Notes: generated by a model not told the origin, from the letters alone. Counted from the stretch's first letter, positions 1 to 9,122 are shown. The stretch: 58,865 nt of DNA from UBA932 sp031548545 (GCA_031548545.1 JAVBQY010000009.1:1-58865), one strand, 5' to 3'. A program made the numbers and translations.

Positions 1-1113
1 GTAGCAGATGGTCTCCGCACCGGCGGTGATGGCGCCCGGCGTAAAGTCGGGACGTACGGTCAGCGCATAGCTGCCCGTAGCCGCCGTAGGTGTGGTAGAG
101 CAGGTAGCGTCTTTGGCATATCTATTAAAGGTATAGACTCCGGCTACGCCTGAGTAAGCTGTACCGGGAGCATAAGTAGCTGCGGTTGCACCGGCTATTG
201 TCGTGGTCGTTGTTCCGCTGGTAACACGCCATTCGTAGGTGATGCTCTCATCACCGCCGCCGGCAGGCGTTGTGCTGCCGATGGCAGAAGCCGTCGCGCC
301 GTAGCAGATCGTCTCCGCACCCGCCGTGATAGCGCCGGGCGTGAAGGCCGAACGGACAGTCATCGTATAAGAGCCGGTAGTCTGAGAACCGCAGAGTCCG
401 TCAGTCACCACCCGGTAAATTTGCTGTTGCCCGGGCGTTGACATAGCCGCAACAGAGGGAGTATAATTTGCTGCAGTTGCACCGGTAATCGAACCGGCGC
501 TGTTGTACCATTGGTAGGTATAACTTCCGGCTCCACCGGCAGGTGTTCCACCGATGATAACAGGAGCGTTGGCTGCATAACAGAAGTAGGTAGAAGCACT
601 ACCAAATGCGCCGGGAGAGAAGGCATCAAACTCATTAGGAGTGATCGCCACCGACTCTACACGCCCGGTGCTTACAACATAAATGTATAAGAACGTATCC
701 GTAGCCTTCGGGCCGCTGGCGTTCATCGGCACAGTAATCGTACTCCCGGTCGTATAACTTACCGGCGCAGGCCAGGTTAACGGATCTTCCTTCCGGATAG
801 CCGGATCGGCGTCAGTCAACGAAGGCCAATAAAACCTGTAATTCCCCGAGAACTGCAGGGCAATGGCATACTGAGCCCCATACCCTCCCTTACAGGCGTT
901 ACGCGCTTGTTCACAAGACAATATCAAGTCCAGCGCACAAAAGCCGGCCGCGGGGGTAGTATTACCTCCAATGTACGGAATTTCAAACAGATCCGGCCCT
1001 GTATTATACTCTTTAACAGACTCGAAGATATTACACTCCTGGGCTTGCACAGCCGGGGCAAGTATCGCCCAACAAATAAAAACAACAACGTGCTTACAAA
1101 TACGTTTTATCAT
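1..1113 (-). CDS. Secreted repeat protein, N-terminal part (runs off left edge)
   Basis: The reading frame opens with ATG at 1113 and stays open for 371 codons to the window edge, so the C-terminus is not seen. Residues 1-24 form a signal peptide ending in VQAQ. A unique Cys-containing region follows. From about residue 180 there are Ig/PKD-like modules with the signature PGAITAGAETICYG, about 100 residues apart. Such modules are usual in large Bacteroidota surface adhesins and T9SS cargo proteins, but the C-terminal sorting domain that would prove this lies outside the window. No enzyme motif is visible. Function unknown; secretion to the surface is inferred from the signal peptide and repeats. 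Confidence 0.85.
   Translation of the reverse strand, partial: MIKRICKHVVVFICWAILAPAVQAQECNIFESVKEYNTGPDLFEIPYIGGNTTPAAGFCALDLILSCEQARNACKGGYGAQYAIALQFSGNYRFYWPSLTDADPAIRKEDPLTWPAPVSYTTGSTITVPMNASGPKATDTFLYIYVVSTGRVESVAITPNEFDAFSPGAFGSASTYFCYAANAPVIIGGTPAGGAGSYTYQWYNSAGSITGATAANYTPSVAAMSTPGQQQIYRVVTDGLCGSQTTGSYTMTVRSAFTPGAITAGAETICYGATASAIGSTTPAGGGDESITYEWRVTSGTTTTTIAGATAATYAPGTAYSGVAGVYTFNRYAKDATCSTTPTAATGSYALTVRPDFTPGAITAGAETICY
3..380 (-). repeat. 300-bp coding tandem repeat
   Basis: Bases 1-80 and 301-380 match at 63 of 80 positions without gaps. This gives a 300-bp (100-residue) period inside the secreted repeat protein. Another copy begins at the window edge. Confidence 0.8.
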
Positions 1114-1179
1114 AGGATTCAATTAAATACAATAAATGATTGTAAAGTTACGCTGCTTCATTTTCGGCGTTGATAATCG

Positions 1180-1187
1180 CAAAGTTA
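1180..1187 (-). promoter_or_regulatory. Candidate -7 box for the left-edge gene
   Basis: The minus strand reads TAACTTTG, matching the Bacteroidota -7 consensus TAnnTTTG, about 65 bases upstream of the start at 1113. No clear -33 TTTG is seen. Confidence 0.4.
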
Positions 1188-1242
1188 TAAACCGTTAAAA
1201 AGCTAAAAGCACCATGTTAATTAGTGCTAATGTGTTTTAAAC

Positions 1243-1273
1243 TTTGTTTTATTGTATTTATTTATTACCTTTG
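1243..1273 (+). promoter_or_regulatory. Bacteroidota sigma-70 (ABfr-type) promoter
   Basis: TTTG at 1243-1246 and TACCTTTG at 1266-1273 are separated by 19 bases. This fits the phylum consensus TTTG-N19-21-TAnnTTTG. The predicted transcript start is near 1278, about 35 bases before the manC-like gene. Confidence 0.7.
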
Positions 1274-1312
1274 TATAAACCAGATGCAAGTCAATGAATA
1301 AGAAGTACTACC

Positions 1313-2398
1313 ATGAATAAAAATTACTACTGTATAATTATGGCCGGCGGCATCGGCAGCCGCTTTTGGCCTATGAGCCGCAATAACCGTCCAAAACAAT
1401 TTTTAGATATTTTAGGCACCGGCAAAACCTTTTTGCAGGAGACTTTTAACCGTTTTGCTCAAGTTATTCCCCGCGAAAATATCCTGATTGTTACGGGCGA
1501 AATGTATACGGATTTGGTTAACGAACAGTTACCGGGCTTAGCATCCTGGCAGATTGTATCGGAACCATCCCGCTGTAACACAGCCCCATGCATAGCCTAT
1601 GCCACGTACAAGATCCTGGAAAAAAATCCGGAGGCAACCATTGCCGTAGCGCCTTCGGATCACCTGATATTGCATGAAACAGAATTTTTACGCATCATTT
1701 CCAAGACCTTAGAATTTGCTTCCGGAAATGATTGTCTGGTCACACTGGGGATCAAACCCACGCGACCTGAAACCGGCTACGGGTATATTCAATTGAACCG
1801 TAAGGGTAAAGAAGCCCTGATAATGGGCGAACCGTATAAGGTAAAAACCTTTACAGAGAAACCGAATCTCGAACTGGCCAAAGTATTTGTAGAAACCGGA
1901 GAATTTCTCTGGAATTCAGGTATTTTCGTATGGACAGCACAGGCTATACATGCCGCTATCAGCAAGCTGTTGCCTGACGTAGACGCCTTATTCCAGCAGG
2001 GCGCCGGTATTTATAATACCCCTGAAGAAGCGGCCTTTATCAGAAAAGTTTACGCCGAATGCCGGAGTGTATCCATAGACTATGGTGTAATGGAAAAAGC
2101 GGAGAACGTATACGCTTTTCCCGGAGATTTCGGATGGTCGGACCTGGGAACATGGGAGTCGCTTTATTTACATTGGTCTAAAGACCAACATAACAACATG
2201 GTGGATGTCCGACAGGCTGGCTTGTGTAAAGTGAGCAACAGCAGTATTACCAGCACAAAAAAAGACAAGCTGGTAATAGTAGAAGACCTTGACAATTATC
2301 TAATTGCCGATACAGAAGATGTACTCCTGATTTGTCCGCGCAACAATGAAGAACGGATCAAACAGATAATGAAAGAAATAGACCCTAAATACCTTTAA
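1313..2398 (+). CDS. manC: Mannose-1-phosphate guanylyltransferase
   Basis: This 361-residue protein is predicted to make GDP-mannose from mannose-1-phosphate and GTP in the cytoplasm, feeding fucose and mannose glycan synthesis. The nucleotidyltransferase signature MAGGIGSRFWPMSR lies at residues 10-23, followed by RPKQF with the expected catalytic Lys28. FTEKPN lies near residue 182 and a left-handed helix tail follows. The length fits the single-domain form without the C-terminal isomerase seen in longer AlgA/ManC proteins. The start at 1313 places the signature correctly. A near-copy of the start region lies 19 bases upstream but is out of frame. The gene stands alone and ends at a bidirectional terminator. 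Confidence 0.93.
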   Translation: MNKNYYCIIMAGGIGSRFWPMSRNNRPKQFLDILGTGKTFLQETFNRFAQVIPRENILIVTGEMYTDLVNEQLPGLASWQIVSEPSRCNTAPCIAYATYKILEKNPEATIAVAPSDHLILHETEFLRIISKTLEFASGNDCLVTLGIKPTRPETGYGYIQLNRKGKEALIMGEPYKVKTFTEKPNLELAKVFVETGEFLWNSGIFVWTAQAIHAAISKLLPDVDALFQQGAGIYNTPEEAAFIRKVYAECRSVSIDYGVMEKAENVYAFPGDFGWSDLGTWESLYLHWSKDQHNNMVDVRQAGLCKVSNSSITSTKKDKLVIVEDLDNYLIADTEDVLLICPRNNEERIKQIMKEIDPKYL

Positions 2399-2451
2399 TA
2401 GCAAAGGCTCACAGGGGACAATGTAAAAACCAATAAAAGAGGGCTTTCTGG

Positions 2452-2500
2452 AAAAAGGAACAGGGTGTTTGAAATCAATTCAGACACCCTGTTCCTTTTT
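2452..2500. terminator. Bidirectional intrinsic terminator
   Basis: A perfect 17-bp stem (2452-2468 with 2484-2500) with a 15-base loop has an A-run at its left foot and a T-run at its right foot. It sits between the convergent manC and porN genes and can stop transcription from both sides. Confidence 0.9.
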
Positions 2501-2517
2501 AATATTCTCAAAGGTTT

Positions 2518-3408
2518 TTAATATTCCCAAAGGTCACTTTCAAAGTTCATCAGGTATTCTTTCAAACGCTCGGATTCCAGCATGGCTTCGCGGCCGTTAT
2601 GCGTATAGCTCTGAACTTTACGATTGTTCTGATTATCGGAGATAGCCGTGATGTAGGATGAAAAACGACGTTTCTGGAAAAGGTCATCGAATGATAGTTG
2701 CGCCATATCATTATCACCAATAAAGCAGGCCGTATTCGCCAAGACCTTACGAGCGTCAGGGTAGTAAATCCAAAACAGCTGCTTCTTCAGGAGTTCGCTT
2801 TCTTCTTCCGGTTCGGATTCTTCACCTGTTTTCAATTCACGGGCATATACACGTACAGGACAGATACCTATAATGCGAATATACATGCGGGAGCGGCGCT
2901 TGTCAAAGTACCAATCTTCTTTCACCAGAAGTTCCTGCACCTCACTCCAATTGTAATCACCATGAATGGTCATCGTTGTATCGCCGGAGCCATCCATTTT
3001 CGAGCGGGTAACCGTACGGTCCGCCGCATCAAAACGGCTGCGCAGATCACTCACCGGCAAGACTGCGGTAAACTCATCGGTATCAGTATCATAGGCCGTA
3101 ATCTTCCCATCCTGGACCGCAGCGACAACAGCCTGTATAAAGCTCTGGCGCGATTGTGTAAGCTCGGTAGGATAATACAAGGGATAATTCATTTTTTCGC
3201 GCAGGTTGATAACCCGCCACACGCGACGAGACCAAAAAATATCAGCCTCATTAATAGCCGGATACGGAATCGGCTCGCGTTCTTTTACTTGTTCCACTTT
3301 GACAATACCATCCTGTACCAGGCTCTTCTTCCGGGTTTCCGGCGCCTGCCCGTACACTACTGCCGAAAGGCAGAACAAGAATGCAGTCAAAACAATTGTC
3401 TTTTTCAT
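2518..3408 (-). CDS. porN: Type IX secretion / gliding motility protein PorN (GldN)
   Basis: This 296-residue periplasmic protein has a signal peptide (residues 1-20, ending VVYGQ). The GldN family body includes ADIFWSRRVWRVINLREKMNYPL around residues 55-77 and a WIYYPDARKVLANT segment. In Porphyromonas gingivalis PorN forms a ring with the lipoprotein PorK at the outer membrane as part of the T9SS trans-envelope complex. It is the last gene of the operon, 5 bases after porM, and is followed by a strong terminator. The porP-K-L-M-N order supports the call. Confidence 0.95.
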   Translation of the reverse strand: MKKTIVLTAFLFCLSAVVYGQAPETRKKSLVQDGIVKVEQVKEREPIPYPAINEADIFWSRRVWRVINLREKMNYPLYYPTELTQSRQSFIQAVVAAVQDGKITAYDTDTDEFTAVLPVSDLRSRFDAADRTVTRSKMDGSGDTTMTIHGDYNWSEVQELLVKEDWYFDKRRSRMYIRIIGICPVRVYARELKTGEESEPEEESELLKKQLFWIYYPDARKVLANTACFIGDNDMAQLSFDDLFQKRRFSSYITAISDNQNNRKVQSYTHNGREAMLESERLKEYLMNFESDLWEY

Positions 3409-3413
3409 AAAAA

Positions 3414-4970
3414 TTACTTGATTTTTATAGATAAGTCCGGGAGGTCGACAGATCGTCCGTCGGGTCCCTTCGCTTTAATATCGGTAAATACTATACGTTG
3501 TCCGGGTTTCAACCGGTTAAAAAGGTTTCTTTGTTTATCGCCGAAAAGTTCGGATTGGGCGGTTTCATCCAGATTGTAACCGTCAATCGTAGCAGAGGCT
3601 GTATAGGAAACAACCCGGAACTTGAGGTCGAAATCGAAATCACGCGGCATTTCGGCACGGATACCCTGTGAGGCCAATAACTCGCTTTTGGAGATGATCT
3701 TGCTGCTGATACCGTCAAGTAAGGGGGTCGGCGGGGGCAGGTCTTTCACGCGTAAAGATTGGGTTCCCATATTTTTTCCGTCCACAGAGACTGTGATCTC
3801 ACAGGTACGGCCCTCACCGGGACGCAGGTTGAATGTCTGTCCCTGACGTTCAATGCTGCCATTGGAGGCATGAATCTCAAGCCTGTCGAGCGGAATGCCC
3901 GAGGAGGAAATGCTCACCGGGTTGTCGATACCGCGATACACCACATTCATTTTTGTAGGAGATACTACCGTATTGGGTTCTACCACCCGGTAGTCTAATT
4001 GTACGGGGCGGGTTTGCTTGCCGTCCGGACCGGTAAATTCAATGGTTCCGCGTAAACTGGCCTGGCCAACTTGTGAAGGAATGGTTTTGAACATGATTTT
4101 GCCTTTCTCATTGGCCACATAGGTCTGGTTGCCGATATGCAAAATAGGGCGTTGGGTAGGATCATAAGCGGCCAAAAACATTTCGGCAGAAAACTCCGTT
4201 CCCTTGATTACATAATTGGAACTGGGGATAATAGCGACATCAATATCGGAGAATTTAAAATCAGAAGCGTCTACCTCATTGGAAAGATGGGTGATCACTT
4301 CGCTCTCGCAATTGTATACGTCTAATTGTAATTTGGAGAGTACGGCAACGGCAGAGATCAATGGAATGCTTTCAAAAGTTCCGACCTCCCATGTGCGCGC
4401 TTCGCCATCGTCAGTAACACCATCCTCGGTTTTCAACAGTTCTTCTACAGAAGCGCGAACAGTGGCGCCACGTCTGGCATCAACCATTGAGGCCAGGTTG
4501 TCTTTGTATTTTGTCAGCCTTTCCCTTAATTCAAAAGCGTATCCGGTATGGTCATTGCCTACCATCAAACGGCTGCTGGCATCCGTATTACTTAAAGATT
4601 CTATTTTTTCGGGATTTATGGAAAGTGTATCCAGCAAAGCTTCCGAATCTTCGCCGTCACCAGCCCTCACTAACTGTAGTTTCAATCCTTGAATGTAGCT
4701 ATACAAAGCTTCTGCTTGTCCGGACACCTCTTCAGCTTTCAATAACCATGGCGCTACTTTTTCCGGATTCTCTGCAGCAGCCATACGGAACTCCGCCAAT
4801 GCATGCGCGTTTTTTTTGGCAACAATCTGAATATTGTGTTCTATGCTTTTATCTATGTTGACGAATGCATCCAATACCTCAGCCGACACATTCAGCGCTA
4901 ACATGGCGGTTAGCACCAAATACATCATATTGATCATTTTTTGCCGGGGTGTCAGGGTTCCTCCTGCCAT
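3414..4970 (-). CDS. porM: Type IX secretion motor-coupled protein PorM (GldM)
   Basis: This 518-residue inner-membrane protein has one N-terminal transmembrane helix (about residues 12-33, beginning INMMYLVLTAML) and a long periplasmic part. In known GldM/PorM structures that part is a row of helical and beta domains that dimerises and spans the periplasm to PorK/PorN. The opening MAGGTLTPRQKMINMMYLVL is a family hallmark. With PorL it forms the proton-driven motor of T9SS. It lies 4 bases after porL and 5 bases before porN, so translation is probably coupled. Confidence 0.95.
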   Translation of the reverse strand: MAGGTLTPRQKMINMMYLVLTAMLALNVSAEVLDAFVNIDKSIEHNIQIVAKKNAHALAEFRMAAAENPEKVAPWLLKAEEVSGQAEALYSYIQGLKLQLVRAGDGEDSEALLDTLSINPEKIESLSNTDASSRLMVGNDHTGYAFELRERLTKYKDNLASMVDARRGATVRASVEELLKTEDGVTDDGEARTWEVGTFESIPLISAVAVLSKLQLDVYNCESEVITHLSNEVDASDFKFSDIDVAIIPSSNYVIKGTEFSAEMFLAAYDPTQRPILHIGNQTYVANEKGKIMFKTIPSQVGQASLRGTIEFTGPDGKQTRPVQLDYRVVEPNTVVSPTKMNVVYRGIDNPVSISSSGIPLDRLEIHASNGSIERQGQTFNLRPGEGRTCEITVSVDGKNMGTQSLRVKDLPPPTPLLDGISSKIISKSELLASQGIRAEMPRDFDFDLKFRVVSYTASATIDGYNLDETAQSELFGDKQRNLFNRLKPGQRIVFTDIKAKGPDGRSVDLPDLSIKIK

Positions 4971-4974
4971 TTCT

Positions 4975-5787
4975 TTATCGTTTTAAAGCTGCATTAACCG
5001 TAGAAATCATAGAGCCGTAAATGGAGTTCAAATCACCGATCTGATGGTTCAGTTTGTCCATTTGCGTACTGAATTGGCGCGAATGATCGGCAGACTGTTT
5101 CATGGTCTCAAGCAAATCGTTCGCAGAGGCCACATATTGTTTATGTTCCTGAATGTATAGCTCGTAAGAGGCATTCACGGCAGAGAGGTGCTTGTTCAAG
5201 GCTTCCATGTTTACCCCGGCTTGCTTACCGCCGTCAAGCATGACCTGGGATGTTTGCTGGTAAGCGTTATTCAGGCTTTGCATGGTTTGTTGCGCCGTAT
5301 TGACAGATTGGTTGAAGGCTGACATATTGGTAGCCGCCTGCTGTACGCCGCCGGCTAAGTTTCCGGAAGCCTCGGCTACCGCCGATAAGGCGTTCAGTCC
5401 ATTCAGCGTGGCTGTAAATTTTTCCATGCTTTGTTTCAGGTCCTCTGATACCGAAGGGTCAATATTCAATCCTGAAAGCTGGACTCCGGTAACAACAGGC
5501 TGACGCCTGGCAGTCGCCGTCAGATTGGCTTTTACAGTGTCATCCATCTCATCGTCCAATAATTCGGGATAGACCCGGCCCCAATGGTATTCGGAGGGAG
5601 GGGGATCAAAGGCGGAGAAAATGAAGATGATGAATTCGGTAATCATCCCCACACTCAACATAATTCCCGCGTAGTTCCAGTGTTGCAGTTTAAACAAGGC
5701 GCCAAGAATCACCAAGGCGGCGCCAAAACCATAAAGTTTGGCGATAATATTTTTCCATTGCTTGGATTGAAAGTAAGAGGCTTTCAT
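4975..5787 (-). CDS. porL: Type IX secretion motor protein PorL (GldL)
   Basis: This 270-residue protein has two N-terminal transmembrane helices (about residues 17-34 and 41-60) and a long cytoplasmic coiled-coil-rich tail (about residues 95-270) rich in Gln, Ala and Asn. Glu51 in the second helix (MITEF) is at the place of the membrane-buried Glu implicated in proton conduction in GldL. In the known structure a GldL pentamer surrounds the GldM transmembrane pair. The gene lies 20 bases after porK in the same operon. Confidence 0.95.
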   Translation of the reverse strand: MKASYFQSKQWKNIIAKLYGFGAALVILGALFKLQHWNYAGIMLSVGMITEFIIFIFSAFDPPPSEYHWGRVYPELLDDEMDDTVKANLTATARRQPVVTGVQLSGLNIDPSVSEDLKQSMEKFTATLNGLNALSAVAEASGNLAGGVQQAATNMSAFNQSVNTAQQTMQSLNNAYQQTSQVMLDGGKQAGVNMEALNKHLSAVNASYELYIQEHKQYVASANDLLETMKQSADHSRQFSTQMDKLNHQIGDLNSIYGSMISTVNAALKR

Positions 5788-5807
5788 AATCTTTTGTTGC
5801 TTTTAAA

Positions 5808-7139
5808 TTAACGTATCCCCACGGAGGTGCGTACACAACGGAAACCGATGTAAGAGCGGGCGGAATCCTGATATTCAAAGTCCCGTGTGCCGCATTGCAG
5901 GAAATACGCAATATCTTTCCAGGAGCCTCCGCGTATCACCTTACGTTTTTTCACCGACGGATCCGTTTTTTTTGCGTTATAGGTATAATTAGGCACCATA
6001 TCATGATAGAAACTATAAGCATCTTCATCATAAGCATTTATAGTCCATTCGGAAACATTACCGGCCATGTCGTACAAGCCGTAATCATTCGGGTCATAGG
6101 CGCCTACAGGCGTGGTGCGCACGCCTCCGTCAAGGCTGTATTTGCCGCGCTGGGGCTTGAAATTGGCCAGGTAGCAACCTTGCCGGTTCGTAGTATAAGG
6201 ACCACCCCAAGGGTACATTTCACCCTGCAGGCCGCCGCGGGCAGCATACTCCCACTCCAGCTCGGTGGGCAGACGGAAGTCATGACCTGTATTTCCACGG
6301 GTGGTGAAATTTTCAAGCATGGCGGTGCGCCAATGACAGAAAGCGTTGACCTGTTTCCAGTTTACACCCACCACAGGGTAATTATTATAGGCGGGGTGCC
6401 AGAAATAGCGGGTGACAAAGGGGTCGTTGTAGGCATACTCAAAGTCGCGGATCCAGCACAGGGTATCAGGATAGACCAAGGTCTGGTCTTTAATGATAAA
6501 AGACGCACGGCCTTTGATTTCCTCGGTCTCTCCCTTTGCGTTGACAATGGTCCCTACATATTTTTTCTGGTCATAATCATAGCGGGCTTTGGCCGCTTGC
6601 TGAATGTCTATCCATGCATATTCGTAAGCCAGCTGGCGGACATCGATCTCACGCCGGCCGAAGAGTGATTCTTCGGGAGAATAGTACATGACGCTCAAAG
6701 CCTCCCGCTGGTCCGGATCTCTCAGGTTGATACGGGTTTTCCAGTTCAGGCGCGGTTGCATGTTTGCGTCCAGTTCGCTGTCGTCTTCTATAATAAACTC
6801 GGGATATGTCTCCGAAAGAAGGCGCCGGGCTATGGAATCTTTTACATAATCGACAAACTGACGGTACTCATAGTTGGTAATTTCCGTCTGGTCCATCCAG
6901 AAAGCATCGATACTGATGGTTTTGCTGGACGCATTCATTGAGGAACTGACATCCTGATCATTCTGGCCTAAAAGGAAAGAACCTGAAGGAATATACGACA
7001 TACCCGTAGGCGGCGCTTCAGCGTATTTCATCTTGCGGCCCTTAGTCCCCCGGTCCAATTCACCATAACGCGATCCTCCCCCAAACCCGCAACTTAACAC
7101 CAATCCTGTTGTCAAAGTTAAAAGAATCAACTTCTTCAT
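5808..7139 (-). CDS. porK: Type IX secretion outer-membrane lipoprotein PorK (GldK)
   Basis: This 443-residue lipoprotein has the lipobox LVLSC with Cys17. The rest is a formylglycine-generating-enzyme-like (FGE-sulfatase) fold: GMSYIPSGSFLLGQ near residue 46, LPTELEWEYAARGG near 290, DMAGNVSEW near 355 and a C-terminal IRGGSWKD...RSYIGFRCVR. In this family the fold is structural rather than catalytic. PorK pairs with PorN in rings under the outer membrane. The gene starts 17 bases after porP ends. Confidence 0.95.
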   Translation of the reverse strand: MKKLILLTLTTGLVLSCGFGGGSRYGELDRGTKGRKMKYAEAPPTGMSYIPSGSFLLGQNDQDVSSSMNASSKTISIDAFWMDQTEITNYEYRQFVDYVKDSIARRLLSETYPEFIIEDDSELDANMQPRLNWKTRINLRDPDQREALSVMYYSPEESLFGRREIDVRQLAYEYAWIDIQQAAKARYDYDQKKYVGTIVNAKGETEEIKGRASFIIKDQTLVYPDTLCWIRDFEYAYNDPFVTRYFWHPAYNNYPVVGVNWKQVNAFCHWRTAMLENFTTRGNTGHDFRLPTELEWEYAARGGLQGEMYPWGGPYTTNRQGCYLANFKPQRGKYSLDGGVRTTPVGAYDPNDYGLYDMAGNVSEWTINAYDEDAYSFYHDMVPNYTYNAKKTDPSVKKRKVIRGGSWKDIAYFLQCGTRDFEYQDSARSYIGFRCVRTSVGIR

Positions 7140-7156
7140 TGTTATCTATTTTTATC

Positions 7157-8098
7157 TTATAAATACCTAATACTTTTGTAACGCTGCGATCCCCTGGGTA
7201 TCGAAATTGAGAAAGAGTAGCTGATAATCAACTCATGACTACCTCCGCTAAACTTGTTCAACGACGATGTATAAAATTCATATGCGTACGCAACGTTTAA
7301 TCCTTCAAATAATTGAGCCCCAACCATCCCTGCAACGGCCTGCCCCCAACGGTAGCCCAGCCCGCCCCAGTATTTGTCCCTGAACCAGGCCGTAGCCTGA
7401 AGGGTCAAACTGGTCTGCGCAAAGTCGGATACAAGATCCAACATCGGCATTAACATCCATTCTGTTTCGGAAAGTGTATACCTATATCCTGTATTGAGAT
7501 ATAGCGTCTGTTTAAAAGCGCCTGTCTTGTCCACCCCTAACTCCGGAGCGGTAAGATGTTTACAGGAAACGCCACCGAACAGGGTCGGGCTCTCGTAATA
7601 AGCGCCCAGGCTCATATCAAAACTCATGCCGGCCGTTTCATTGGTCGGTACGGCCGGATCGGCCTGTCCGCCATCAGGCAAGCGCCAATTGCCGTTCGCG
7701 TACCAACTGGTTAATAAACCAGCTGACAGCCCAAAACTTAGCACCCCGGAGGGCAACTTGTGCCGGTAAGCATACGTTAAACTCAGCCCCGGTGCCCGTA
7801 AAGCACCGGCCATATCGTTATAGAATGTAATTCCTACTCCACTTGGTATACCAAACAACGTCAAGGGACCATGAAGCCCTACCACACTAGTCACCGGAGC
7901 TCCATCAAATTTCGTCAATTCCAACCGGTTAGCCACCGATGCACAAAACAAATCTTCCCGCGTATTCCCCACATAAGCCGGATTCGTAAACGTCCGATCC
8001 ATGAAGCCGAGACTAAATTGCGGGTCTTGCTGGGCAAAAGCCCTCAAACAAACCAGCCCAAACAGGCCAAACCACAATAGTTTTTTTACAACTGCCAT
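7157..8098 (-). CDS. porP: PorP/SprF family outer-membrane protein of the T9SS
   Basis: This 313-residue protein has a signal peptide (residues 1-22, ending AFAQ) and the family opening QDPQFSLGFMDRTFTNPAYVGN. Alternating hydrophobic strands typical of a beta-barrel follow. PorP/SprF proteins are outer-membrane partners of the PorK/N rings or of surface-anchored cargo. It is the first gene of the porPKLMN operon, as in Porphyromonas. Other PorP/SprF paralogues may exist elsewhere, so it may serve the core machine or one substrate class. Confidence 0.92.
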   Translation of the reverse strand: MAVVKKLLWFGLFGLVCLRAFAQQDPQFSLGFMDRTFTNPAYVGNTREDLFCASVANRLELTKFDGAPVTSVVGLHGPLTLFGIPSGVGITFYNDMAGALRAPGLSLTYAYRHKLPSGVLSFGLSAGLLTSWYANGNWRLPDGGQADPAVPTNETAGMSFDMSLGAYYESPTLFGGVSCKHLTAPELGVDKTGAFKQTLYLNTGYRYTLSETEWMLMPMLDLVSDFAQTSLTLQATAWFRDKYWGGLGYRWGQAVAGMVGAQLFEGLNVAYAYEFYTSSLNKFSGGSHELIISYSFSISIPRGSQRYKSIRYL

Positions 8099-8130
8099 AT
8101 TTCAGAGGCTATCGTTCCGATAGTAACCGA

Positions 8131-8138
8131 CAAATGTA
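8131..8138 (-). promoter_or_regulatory. Candidate -7 box of the porPKLMN operon
   Basis: The minus strand reads TACATTTG (TAnnTTTG consensus) 33 bases upstream of the porP start, in the 80-base gap after the ureohydrolase-like gene. The -33 element is weak. Confidence 0.5.
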
Positions 8139-8178
8139 AAGAAAATTATTAAATATGCCTAAATTTTTTAGAGAAATG

Positions 8179-9111
8179 TTAATAATTTAACTTTTGATAA
8201 TACCATAGCCAACGCAAAGGCACCTCACCGCGGCAGGCGGTTTGATAATCGGCCGGAGAACAGGGTATCCATGATTCATGTTCTTTGTTATCAACTATTT
8301 TAAACCACCAACGCTGCGTGATGGTACTATGCATGAAATACAATTCCTGTCCACGGACGCCCATATCCACCATAATTTCTTTAAAGGTGGGGTTGCCAGG
8401 CGCGGCAGAGAGCTCTTCTTTTACCCGTACAGCCAGGCCTTCGGCAACATGCCATACCAGCTGCGCCAGCAAACGGGCGGTTATTGATTTCGCCGACAAG
8501 CTATTATACCCATATATAAAGAGTACCTTAGTCTTATTGGATAAGGCCACATAGTGCAACAGGCGGCAGGCTTCTTCGGCGTACAAGCCATTGGGCTCCT
8601 GCGACCGGGTTTGAGGCGCATCGGCTACTCGAATGGCATTCAGATCAAACCAGACGTAATCCGCATCTCTCAACAGGGGCTCGGACAAGGTCATATCCTC
8701 GCGCAAGGAGCCTAACCTCAGACATTCGAAGTAACGGGCCTTCAATAATTCCAGGTCTCCGGGCGGAGTCAGGTAAGACTGGTGGGCCAAGGCCGTAAAA
8801 TGCCGGAGTGCAGGATGATTCAAAACATCCTTGAAGGGATAAGTGTCGGCTTTTACCGCCGGAGAAATTACGGCGGCAGAGAAAGAGGCTGATGAAACTA
8901 CCGTTTCCGGCAAGCCCAGCACCAGAGCGAAAACACGATGTTGCTCACATAAAGCCAAAGCGGCCGCCACTTCCGCCGCCTTGCAACGCACATAGGCAAC
9001 CGGAGCGGAATGATGAAGATAAAGCCCACTAAAAGCCTTATAAACAGACTTGTGACCGGTGTCAATTAAGGCTAAACCGGCAGTAGGTAAGGCAGAAGCA
9101 AAGGTTTTCAC
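8179..9111 (-). CDS. Degenerate formimidoylglutamase/arginase-family protein
   Basis: This 310-residue protein uses a GTG start at 9111. Its last 160 residues follow the Bacteroidota formimidoylglutamase-like family: ADYVWFDLNAIRVADAP, PNGLYAEEACRLLHYVALS and IPCSPADYQTA...EVPLRWL. The Mn-binding signatures of active ureohydrolases (GGDHS, DAHxD and the second Asp of SxDxDxxDP) are not recognisable; only the first Asp of FDLNAIR remains. The N-terminal half is shortened and Ala-rich. I infer a protein that has lost hydrolase activity and kept the fold. It starts 11 bases after topA and precedes porP. From memory, a related gene sits between topA and gldK in other Bacteroidota. Confidence 0.72.
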   Translation of the reverse strand: MKTFASALPTAGLALIDTGHKSVYKAFSGLYLHHSAPVAYVRCKAAEVAAALALCEQHRVFALVLGLPETVVSSASFSAAVISPAVKADTYPFKDVLNHPALRHFTALAHQSYLTPPGDLELLKARYFECLRLGSLREDMTLSEPLLRDADYVWFDLNAIRVADAPQTRSQEPNGLYAEEACRLLHYVALSNKTKVLFIYGYNSLSAKSITARLLAQLVWHVAEGLAVRVKEELSAAPGNPTFKEIMVDMGVRGQELYFMHSTITQRWWFKIVDNKEHESWIPCSPADYQTACRGEVPLRWLWYYQKLNY

Positions 9112-9122
9112 GGGCTGAAAAA

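Noticed and set aside
907..1173. Plus-strand frame opposite the left-edge secreted protein
   Set aside because: It is the shadow of the signal peptide region of the minus-strand gene and has no family likeness or promoter fit.
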